From: Clostridia bacterium
GTDB taxonomy: Bacteria; Bacillota; Clostridia; CAKSNL01; HGM11501
DNA: 10,951 bases
Direction: 5' to 3'
NCBI GenBank assembly: GCA_017390225.1
Contig: JAFPCL010000233.1
Coordinates: 1 to 10,951 of the forward strand
The notes under the pieces are model-generated. The model saw only the letters and a program-made list of their open reading frames with translations. It had not been told where the DNA came from and ran no database searches. Both the position numbers and the translations under genes were made by a program. The stretch's first letter is position 1. Each line of letters opens with the position of its first letter. Shown one piece after another: positions 1 to 6,709 of this stretch.

Positions 1-1662
1 AATGATACGAATTCCTTTCTCCGCCGCATCGCGCACAGCATCGAGGATATTCGGCTGCGCCTGCGGATGGGGCGGTGCATCCAGCACCAGGAACAAAAGA
101 CGTTCTTTGGCGCTCGGGCTCCAATCATGCGCGTCGATGGCATTTTCAAGTGCCGCATCTACCGCTTCTTCATAATCTCCGCCGCCGACGGCTCTTTGTG
201 CCGAGAGTTGCTGTACGACCGTGTCCACATTGGTGGTGAACGGAAAATCACGGACAACATATGCGTCCCCTTCATCCCGATAATAATTACAGCTGATACG
301 CACATCGGTATCAATGCGCTCGATGACATCTTTTAGTTCCACCTGAATATAGCGCAGTTCATCGCCCATAGAACCGGTGGTGTCAATGACGAACATCAAG
401 TCCAGAATATCTTCCGGCGCAGAGCTTTCTACTTCAACCGAAAAAGGCTCGTCTTCGGAAAGAATGACGTTTTCACACACAACACAGTCTACCTCTGTTT
501 CAACCGTCAATTGAAACGTCTGCATCTGCTGCTCTATAGCACCGTCGGTAAACACATAAGCATATCCGTTTCTGTCGGTTACAGCCTGATAGGCGATTGC
601 CTGCGAATCGCCACCGCCGGGAGCGACAATATCATAAGACAGCATAACTTTTGCACCGAGAACCGGATTGCCTTCATCGGAAACATAAATTGCATAGGGA
701 TTGGTGTCAATCCCCCATTTTTTAACCCGTTCATAAATATAAGAATCAGTCATTAGCGTCTGCCATTCCGAAAAATGGCGAAGATCATCGATTTCTCCTG
801 CCGTCAATGTGCCTGCCGAAATGATTTGCTGTGTATCGTCGATATAAATTTCGGGCATCGGCTCCATGGCCACGGGGGCTTCCACCATCACATCTTCTGT
901 CATCACGGCAGACTCGCAAACCCCCATATCATATTCGGCATAAGCGGATGAGCCGCTTCCCCCTGCGGCAATATCCATCATTGCCTCGGGCGCGGCTTTC
1001 TCGGAAAAGAATCCGTTTTCCTTTTTTTCATCCTCTTCGATAATCCCCTTGGATGCCGCATAGCGATCAAACAAAGTCTTTCCGTCTTTGCATTCAATTG
1101 CCATCGCACGGGACAGCAAAAGTGCCGCCTGTCCGCGATTGATTTTCTCTTCTTGCTTGCATGTCATTCCCTCAAGAAGCCCCAACATCTGCCCTTTTAT
1201 CATATAATCCTGCGGATAAACAAATCCTTCGTCTTCTATCTCCAAAAGGCAAATCAGCATTTTAACCATTTGCGCACACGTGACCTCTTCGTCCGGCGCA
1301 AAGATTCCGTCCGCCATGCCGTTTAAAACCTGTGTATGTACACCGTAATAAATATAGCCGCTTGCCCAATGCGACCGTGGAACATCTAAAAACAATGCAA
1401 CATCTTCTCTGAACCATCGATCATCCTCAAATCCGCCGGCACGCAAAATCAAAACAACTGCTTGTGCACGTGTCAATGCATCTTCCGGATGCAGTTCTCC
1501 GTCGGGATAGCCTTGGATCAGCCCTTTTTCCGACAACAGTTCCATTGCCGCTTGTTCTGTATTGGCATCGCTTACCGTTTTCTCATCTCGAAATCCGGCA
1601 CATACCCCAACCAAAGCAATGCTCATCACCAGCAAAAACACAATCCAAACATACTTTTTCAT
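1..1662 (-). CDS. Secreted SLH-repeat protein with a VWA domain, C-terminus cut by the window edge
   Basis: The frame is open for 554 codons from an ATG at 1660-1662 to the left edge, so the C-terminus is missing. Residues 1-22 form a signal peptide (MKK, hydrophobic core, likely cut after V-C-A22). Residues about 35-190 hold three SLH-like repeats, recognisable by G-Y-P-D-G at 51-55 with TRAQ at 64-67, SHWA at 97-100 with TCAQ at 128-131, and NRGQ at 175-178. SLH repeats normally bind secondary cell-wall polymer. Residues about 205-275 are an acidic, Met/Ala/Pro-rich linker. Residues about 325-395 resemble a carboxypeptidase-regulatory-like beta-sandwich (G-N-P-V-L-G-A-K, then T-D-R-N-G-Y-A-Y). 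From about 419 a VWA domain begins, with MIDAS residues D427, T429 and S431 in D-T-T-G-S-M-G-D and a later G-G-G-D-Y-E-E-A-V segment. The likely role is a wall-attached, metal-dependent adhesion or binding protein; the ligand is unknown. It is the last visible gene of the leftward operon. Confidence 0.85.
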   Translation of the reverse strand, partial: MKKYVWIVFLLVMSIALVGVCAGFRDEKTVSDANTEQAAMELLSEKGLIQGYPDGELHPEDALTRAQAVVLILRAGGFEDDRWFREDVALFLDVPRSHWASGYIYYGVHTQVLNGMADGIFAPDEEVTCAQMVKMLICLLEIEDEGFVYPQDYMIKGQMLGLLEGMTCKQEEKINRGQAALLLSRAMAIECKDGKTLFDRYAASKGIIEEDEKKENGFFSEKAAPEAMMDIAAGGSGSSAYAEYDMGVCESAVMTEDVMVEAPVAMEPMPEIYIDDTQQIISAGTLTAGEIDDLRHFSEWQTLMTDSYIYERVKKWGIDTNPYAIYVSDEGNPVLGAKVMLSYDIVAPGGGDSQAIAYQAVTDRNGYAYVFTDGAIEQQMQTFQLTVETEVDCVVCENVILSEDEPFSVEVESSAPEDILDLMFVIDTTGSMGDELRYIQVELKDVIERIDTDVRISCNYYRDEGDAYVVRDFPFTTNVDTVVQQLSAQRAVGGGDYEEAVDAALENAIDAHDWSPSAKERLLFLVLDAPPHPQAQPNILDAVRDAAEKGIRII

Positions 1663-1670
1663 AAGTGAAA

Positions 1671-1677
1671 CCTCCTC
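1671..1677 (-). promoter_or_regulatory. Ribosome binding site of the SLH/VWA gene
   Basis: On the minus strand this reads GAGGAGG, eight bases before the ATG at 1662. It supports that start and suggests efficient independent initiation inside the operon. Confidence 0.8.
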
Positions 1678-1693
1678 ATTTTTGGTCGTTCAC

Positions 1694-2644
1694 TTATCTA
1701 TTGACTTGATTTTTGGGTTTTCCCTCTAAAAATCCTAAAAAATTTTCTTCAACAATTTGAAGAAGCCTTTGCCGTGTTTCCAATGGTGCCCATGCCACAT
1801 GGGGAGTAACCGTCACATTCGGCATGGACATGTAAAGAGAATCCATCGGCATCGGCTCTTTCTCCAATACGTCAATGGCGGCGCCGGAAAGCTTTTCGCT
1901 CACCAGTGCCTCTTTGAGAGCGGTAGCCTCCACCACACCGCCACGGGAGGTGTTGATAAAATACGCGCCTTTTTTCATGAAAGAGAAAAACTCCCGATTG
2001 CACATTTTTTCCGTTTCTTTTGTCAGCGGCAAATGCATCGTTACGAAATCACTGTTTGCCAAAACTTCGGATAAAGATAAAAACGTCACACCTTCTGCCG
2101 TTTTCGGTGAACGGGAATACGCCAGAACACGCATGGAAAACGCCTTGGCAATTTCAGAAACACGCCTGCCAATGCTTCCGAACCCAACAATACCAATCGT
2201 TTTCCCTGCAAGCTCCGTCATGGGAAACACAATCGGAGAAAAGACAGCGCTTGTCTGCCAACCGCCGCTTTTCACAAAGGAATCATAGGCAGAAATTTTC
2301 GATGCTTGATTGAGAATCAGTGCAAAAACGTGTTGGGCTACCGCATCGGTAGAATACGCCCCGGCGTTGGAAACAACAATGCCCCGTTCTGTTGCGGCTT
2401 CTAAATCCACATTATTATAGCCGGTGGCAAACAACCCGATATAGCGAAGGTTTTTCGCCTGCATGATAATTTCTCGACTCATGATGCTTTTATTGCAGAA
2501 CACGGCTTCTGCATCACAAATCCGCTCCGAAAGCAAGCTTTGCTCCGTTAAGGGATAGATGACGGTTTCCCCGTATTTCTCAAAAACATCCAATGCCAAG
2601 TCACCGTTTGTCACCGTCGATGCATCGGGTAAAACAATTTTCAT
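1694..2644 (-). CDS. D-2-hydroxyacid dehydrogenase, glycerate dehydrogenase/hydroxypyruvate reductase type
   Basis: This is a 316-residue cytoplasmic NAD(P)-dependent enzyme with no signal peptide, of normal length for the family. The substrate domain is formed by residues 1-about 100 plus the C-terminal end, with F-A-T-G-Y-N-N-V-D at 72-80. The nucleotide-binding Rossmann domain covers about 100-285, with G-F-G-S-I-G at 154-159. The expected catalytic residues are R234 (N-T-S-R-G-G), E263 (E-K-E-P) and H282 (T-P-H-V-A-W-A). The H-x-A-W-A ending is typical of glycerate dehydrogenases/hydroxypyruvate reductases rather than SerA, which has H-x-G-x-S/T. The likely reaction is reversible reduction of hydroxypyruvate or glyoxylate to D-glycerate or glycolate; the exact substrate cannot be read from sequence. 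The gene starts 12 bases after the LRR gene and ends 31 bases before the SLH/VWA gene, so it is probably co-transcribed with both. Confidence 0.88.
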   Translation of the reverse strand: MKIVLPDASTVTNGDLALDVFEKYGETVIYPLTEQSLLSERICDAEAVFCNKSIMSREIIMQAKNLRYIGLFATGYNNVDLEAATERGIVVSNAGAYSTDAVAQHVFALILNQASKISAYDSFVKSGGWQTSAVFSPIVFPMTELAGKTIGIVGFGSIGRRVSEIAKAFSMRVLAYSRSPKTAEGVTFLSLSEVLANSDFVTMHLPLTKETEKMCNREFFSFMKKGAYFINTSRGGVVEATALKEALVSEKLSGAAIDVLEKEPMPMDSLYMSMPNVTVTPHVAWAPLETRQRLLQIVEENFLGFLEGKPKNQVNR

Positions 2645-2650
2645 TTTGTC

Positions 2651-2658
2651 TCCTCCTT
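2651..2658 (-). promoter_or_regulatory. Ribosome binding site overlapping the upstream stop codon
   Basis: The minus strand reads AAGGAGGA, six bases before the dehydrogenase ATG. Its first two bases are the last two of the TAA stop of the LRR gene (2657-2659). Ribosomes finishing the LRR gene therefore stop on this site, which suggests translational coupling. Confidence 0.8.
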
Positions 2659-5600
2659 AATTTTCGGGAATATCAATCGCATGCATAACAGGAATCTGTT
2701 TTTCATCCCAGAAAAACAGTTTTGCACTGTCTGCCTGTGCAGAAAGTGCATAGGCGGGGATTTCATTACTACCCTGGATGATGATTTTCTGATTGGAAAC
2801 CACGCAAGTCATGCGCCCATCAGCATCATATTCCGCCTGAAAAACGCGCGTCGGAAGATCGTCTTTTCCCGTCCAAATGAGGTTCACGGCGTTGCTTTCA
2901 AAAGAATATACAGGCGTGTTGCCGTCCATATACAATACAACACAAGAAGTTATTTCACTTTCTGTGTTTCCGTAGAAATAAACGGTGCCACGGTATGTTT
3001 CGCCGTCATATAGCTTTGACTGCGGAAGAACGACATAATCCGTTCTGTCATTTCCGTCACCGACCATGCCAAAAATAACCGTAGATGCCGATACATATGT
3101 AGAAGCAATTTTGCCGCTTGCGCTGTCCCAAATGCCATCCACTTCTTTTCTTAGCATATAATCATCATGGTCCACACCACTTGCCGCAATGGTAAAGCTG
3201 TCAATTTCCCCTTCCCCAATGGTGTACAGAATCACATCTCGTCCGGAAAATCCATTTTCTTCCGTATAGGACATAAAACCGCCTGTTTGCTCAAACAGCC
3301 CTGCCAGCATGGCTTCTCTTGAAGTGTAGGTTACCGCATTGTTTTTATGGTATACCGTCATGTTTTCTGAAAATGCAATATATTCCCACGTGCCGTTCTT
3401 TGAAAGAATGGTAAAAATGCCGTCTTCTATATCCCACAGATATCCCATGAAGATTTCTTCAGGCATTTCCCCCTGATAAATAATGACGCCGAAAGGATTG
3501 ACATAAAAGTTTGCCGTTTCATAGGTTGCTATATTACAATCATAATAATATGTCACATAGCCCTCTTCGTTAAACATAAAAGCCAGCCCGTCAAATTGGG
3601 ATGTGGAAGCGCCCGTATAGGTTTCATCGGACAAATATACCCACACGGTGCTTTGATTCTCAACAACCGCAAAAGACATATTCGATTCCATAAAAGCATC
3701 ACCGACAACTTTTTCGTTATACACAAATATCACGTTTTTTTCTGCCGTATCCCAAACCCATTCACTTCGGGCATCTTCCGTATAGGATGAAATAACATAT
3801 TTTGTATCCAAAAAGCTCACGGTTTCTATGATGCCGGTATAGGACGGACTTACAATCTGAATACTGTACACATCATTTCTGGATGCATAAACCGTCACAT
3901 AGCCGAAAGCATCTGTTGCTGTTTGCAAAGAAGCTGTCAAGCTTTCGTTGGCAATTTCTTCACCGTTTAGGAAAACCTTTGCAGTTTTCGGCACAAACAC
4001 CGTTTGCTCGCCAAAAGTAAAGCCGATATCCTTAGATGGCATGTAGGAAGAAGTCAACACATACCCATCCGCTTGCTCGCTTACAGTTATTCCTTTTGCT
4101 TGTGTTTTGAAGGTTTCGCTTTTCACTGTCGGAAAGAATAATTCGGATGCCGTGCCGTCTGTTTCACAAACAGCAAGACAAAGTCTTCCGAGATTCATGA
4201 AATTGTCATCCTTGCAATTTAATTTTTTTGTGCTCCCGTTATCCGTCAGCACAATATAAGGGGACGCACCGATACTGTTTGCCCGTGTATGAGAAATCAC
4301 CCCGACGTAGAATACAGGCAGTGCCAAGTCCTCCCCATAACGCACACGGCAATCTCCCAAAATACCGGAAGCATCTTTTTTCTGTATGTTTTTCCATTCT
4401 GCGGCTGTCCCTTCATAATCCACCAAAAAAACGCCGCAACCTAAAAAAGCCGATTTTTCAAAAGTCACATGCGAAGGAAGCGAAATGCCGCGCAGTGTCG
4501 GGCTGTCCGAAAAAGCAAAATCCCCTATATTCACAGTCGATGATGCCAATGCAAGCCCCTTCAAGCCCGAAAGCCGATAAAATGCATAAGGGGCAATGTT
4601 TTTTGCCGAAGGCAAAATCGTGTAGCTCGCATTTGTTTTTGCAGCAGGATAACGAATCAGTGTTTTTCTGTCTGCCGCATATAAAACACCGTCTTCGGAA
4701 TAAAAGCTTCCGCTCAAAGATGAAAAAGAAGAAACGGAAACCGCATCTGCCAATGCCCCGATTTTCAATTCAACCACCGTGGACGGAATGGTCAAAGTGT
4801 TTTCCAAAAAGCCCGATGAAACATAATATAAAGCCGATTTTTCTTTATTATATAAAATATTATTTTCTGTCGTAAACGCCGTATTTCCACTTGCAACCGT
4901 CAGTGTTTTTAAGCTCCGAGTGCCGCGAAAAACCTCTTCTCCCAACGCCGAAACCGATGCCGGAAGCGCAAGCTCTTTCAATTGTCTGCAATCCCAAAAA
5001 GCCCGATTGCCGATTGTTTTGACGTTTTTCCCCACGGAAATATTCTGTACGGCAGAACAGGAAAAGCTCTCACTTGCAATCTCCGTCACGCCATCGCCGA
5101 TATCAATCGAAAGGAATTGATCCTTTAATCTGTCCCATTGGCATAAATCAGCATCCATAGCGCCCGTTCCTTCGATTTGAAGAACGCCGTCATATGAAAG
5201 TGTCCATCTCACATCCGTGCCGCAATATCCCATATTTTGAATATTCCCCACACGTGCGACATCCGAAATGAAAGCCGCGCAGTCCACTTTATACACAGCC
5301 GCACCCGTCACGATTCCGTTCACACGTTTGGCATACAAATAATAGGCATAGCCGTCTTCCCGGGTCACGTTGCCTTCAACCCATGCATTGCCGGGCATAA
5401 CGCATGCCGCCGCCAAATTTTCACATACCGAAATTTTCGCTTCATAGTCTACAATATCTATCATAAAAACATTGGTGGAAAATTCGCTTTCATTCACCGT
5501 GCACAAAGGAGCATCATCGCTTCCGGGCATTGCGGCGATGTTGTATATTATGTCTTTTTCTGAAAATTCTGCCGCAGATAAATAGCCGAAAATAATTTCC

Positions 5601-6001
5601 GTTCCTTCTTCATCCCGATAATAAAATCCGGGTTGTCCGTAGCGAATGTTGTTGGCAGAAATCAATCGGGTAATCTCCGTCACGAATCCATCCGAAACAA
5701 AAGGCACGAATATGTCACCGGAAGACACATAGTAGATTGAATCCAGCGGCTTGTGTGAAAGTATACCGTCTTCATATACTTCGTCAGTGACAACTGCTGT
5801 CAATGCCGTCAATTCGATGCCGTCGGGTGCTTCTTCGGAATAGGCAGAAAGCGTGTAGACCATACCCAATGCTTCATCATAGTTCGAATTTACGACACGA
5901 TTCACATAAAACATTTCCGTATGATCGACTTCTGCCATTCCTGCCAAGCAAGGAAAAAAAACCAAAAGGCAAAACAGAATAAATCGTATGCATTTTTTCA
6001 T
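2657..6001 (-). CDS. Large secreted BspA-type leucine-rich-repeat protein
   Basis: The protein has 1114 residues. Residues 1-about 23 are a signal peptide (MKKCIRF, hydrophobic core, A-G-M-A). Residues about 30-250 are a beta-rich region I cannot assign. Residues about 260-555 are a BspA-type (LRR_5) block. It opens with the usual cap (C-G-T-D-V-R-W-T-L at 260-268, G-T-G-A-M at 278-282) and has repeats carrying the A-F-x-x-C/S-x-x-L pattern (A-F-W-D-C at 334, A-F-Y-R-L at 473, A-F-S-D-S at 496, A-F-L-G-C at 518). It closes with the typical Y-E-G-T-A-A-E-W segment at 529-536. Residues about 560-1114 are acidic and Tyr/Thr/Ser-rich, probably a chain of small beta domains with no family I can name. 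There is no SLH repeat, sortase motif, lipobox or C-terminal membrane helix. BspA-type proteins are usually surface or secreted proteins that bind host or matrix proteins; here that is inference. It is the first gene of the leftward operon. Its ribosome binding site is weak (only AGTGA-like sequence), but the signal peptide fixes the start. Confidence 0.87.
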   Translation of the reverse strand: MKKCIRFILFCLLVFFPCLAGMAEVDHTEMFYVNRVVNSNYDEALGMVYTLSAYSEEAPDGIELTALTAVVTDEVYEDGILSHKPLDSIYYVSSGDIFVPFVSDGFVTEITRLISANNIRYGQPGFYYRDEEGTEIIFGYLSAAEFSEKDIIYNIAAMPGSDDAPLCTVNESEFSTNVFMIDIVDYEAKISVCENLAAACVMPGNAWVEGNVTREDGYAYYLYAKRVNGIVTGAAVYKVDCAAFISDVARVGNIQNMGYCGTDVRWTLSYDGVLQIEGTGAMDADLCQWDRLKDQFLSIDIGDGVTEIASESFSCSAVQNISVGKNVKTIGNRAFWDCRQLKELALPASVSALGEEVFRGTRSLKTLTVASGNTAFTTENNILYNKEKSALYYVSSGFLENTLTIPSTVVELKIGALADAVSVSSFSSLSGSFYSEDGVLYAADRKTLIRYPAAKTNASYTILPSAKNIAPYAFYRLSGLKGLALASSTVNIGDFAFSDSPTLRGISLPSHVTFEKSAFLGCGVFLVDYEGTAAEWKNIQKKDASGILGDCRVRYGEDLALPVFYVGVISHTRANSIGASPYIVLTDNGSTKKLNCKDDNFMNLGRLCLAVCETDGTASELFFPTVKSETFKTQAKGITVSEQADGYVLTSSYMPSKDIGFTFGEQTVFVPKTAKVFLNGEEIANESLTASLQTATDAFGYVTVYASRNDVYSIQIVSPSYTGIIETVSFLDTKYVISSYTEDARSEWVWDTAEKNVIFVYNEKVVGDAFMESNMSFAVVENQSTVWVYLSDETYTGASTSQFDGLAFMFNEEGYVTYYYDCNIATYETANFYVNPFGVIIYQGEMPEEIFMGYLWDIEDGIFTILSKNGTWEYIAFSENMTVYHKNNAVTYTSREAMLAGLFEQTGGFMSYTEENGFSGRDVILYTIGEGEIDSFTIAASGVDHDDYMLRKEVDGIWDSASGKIASTYVSASTVIFGMVGDGNDRTDYVVLPQSKLYDGETYRGTVYFYGNTESEITSCVVLYMDGNTPVYSFESNAVNLIWTGKDDLPTRVFQAEYDADGRMTCVVSNQKIIIQGSNEIPAYALSAQADSAKLFFWDEKQIPVMHAIDIPEN

Positions 6002-6034
6002 AATGACACTTCACTTTCTAAAATATTTATATCA

Positions 6035-6063
6035 ATATTACAGGAATATTTAATGATTGTCAA
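6035..6063 (-). promoter_or_regulatory. Sigma-A type promoter of the leftward surface-protein operon
   Basis: On the minus strand, TTGACA (6058-6063) and TAATAT (6035-6040) are separated by exactly 17 bases. Transcription would start near 6028 and give a leader of about 27 bases before the ATG at 6001, too short for a riboswitch. The surroundings are very AT-rich. No operator repeat is evident. Confidence 0.75.
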
Positions 6064-6074
6064 TGTTTTTTTCC

Positions 6075-6103
6075 TTGACTTTTATCCGTTTATTCGATAA
6101 AAT
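6075..6103 (+). promoter_or_regulatory. Sigma-A type promoter of the membrane protein-miaB unit
   Basis: TTGACT (6075-6080) and TAAAAT (6098-6103) are 17 bases apart. Transcription would start near 6110, about 27 bases before the ATG at 6137. Its -35 box lies 11 bases from the -35 box of the opposing promoter, so the two polymerase sites are back to back. Confidence 0.72.
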
Positions 6104-6136
6104 AGAATCACTTTTCAAAAAGGCAGGGAATTTATT

Positions 6137-6709
6137 ATGAAAAAAGTCAAGCGAAAGCAAAAAGCCAAGCAGCAAAAAGAAGCTTCCGATTTTGTCTTTT
6201 CCGTCAAAACAGAAGAAGATGATTATAAAGAATATGCCAAACAGTATTTCATCCGCCCGGCAGAAGCCTATTTATCTTTTCTCAGTATTCTCCTGATTTT
6301 GTGGATTGGCATCAATATATGTTCGGGCACAGACTACGGAAAGCAGGTTTGGTTTCTTTTGGGCTTTATCATCATCGCCATTATGGTTGCCAAAAACGGA
6401 GCCGCCCTTTCTTATCGCATTTCCGCCATGGATCGCATCACCATCACTTATCGATTCGGCACCGAAGCTTTTTCCGCCAAATCCGGCAAGGATGAAGAAA
6501 TTCACGGATACGATGAAATTAAAAGAATGATTCTGATGAACAACGTGTTGGTCGTTAAAATGCGCATCGGTGCCTTTATTCTTCCCTATCGCACCATGCC
6601 CAATAAAGACAATCTGATTGGTTATTTAAAAACCGTAATCCCCGAAAAAAAATGGCGAACATTTGAAAGGAGACCCCGTCGTGGAAAATCAAAAAATACT
6701 GCTGAATAA
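6137..6709 (+). CDS. Small two-helix membrane protein, YcxB-like
   Basis: The protein has 190 residues. It has a strongly basic N-terminus (residues 1-14, nearly all K/R/Q), two hydrophobic helices at about 44-62 and 71-86, and a soluble C-terminal half. The stretch Y-D-E-I-K-R-M at 125-131, followed by N-N-V-L-V-V-K and G-A-F-I-L-P-Y-R at 145-152, resembles the C-terminal domain of YcxB-like proteins. That family is of unknown function and usually has this two-helix plus small beta-domain layout, so the assignment is by pattern only. The tail (172-190) is again very basic and overlaps the start of miaB. A weak AGGG at 6125-6128 lies eight bases before the ATG. Both soluble ends are probably cytoplasmic by the positive-inside rule. 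No catalytic residues are recognised. Co-transcription with miaB need not imply a shared function. Confidence 0.75.
   Translation: MKKVKRKQKAKQQKEASDFVFSVKTEEDDYKEYAKQYFIRPAEAYLSFLSILLILWIGINICSGTDYGKQVWFLLGFIIIAIMVAKNGAALSYRISAMDRITITYRFGTEAFSAKSGKDEEIHGYDEIKRMILMNNVLVVKMRIGAFILPYRTMPNKDNLIGYLKTVIPEKKWRTFERRPRRGKSKNTAE
6668..6672 (+). promoter_or_regulatory. Ribosome binding site that selects the GTG start of miaB
   Basis: AGGAG lies eight bases before the GTG at 6681, inside the last codons of the upstream gene. It argues against the longer in-frame TTG start at 6663, which would lie before this site. Confidence 0.75.

Noticed and set aside
1597..1662. Possible lipoprotein signal at C21 of the SLH/VWA protein
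   Set aside because: The residue before the cysteine is Val, not Gly, Ala or Ser, so the lipobox does not fit. Cleavage after A22 by signal peptidase I is more likely.
4228..4875. A 215-codon open frame on the plus strand inside the LRR gene
   Set aside because: Its product is Lys/Pro/Ser-rich with no domain and is the complement of the LRR repeats. The minus-strand frame has a signal peptide and clear BspA repeats.
6663..6680. TTG at 6663 as the miaB start
   Set aside because: It precedes the AGGAG at 6668-6672, which is well placed for the GTG at 6681, and the extra residues do not belong to usual MiaB N-termini.
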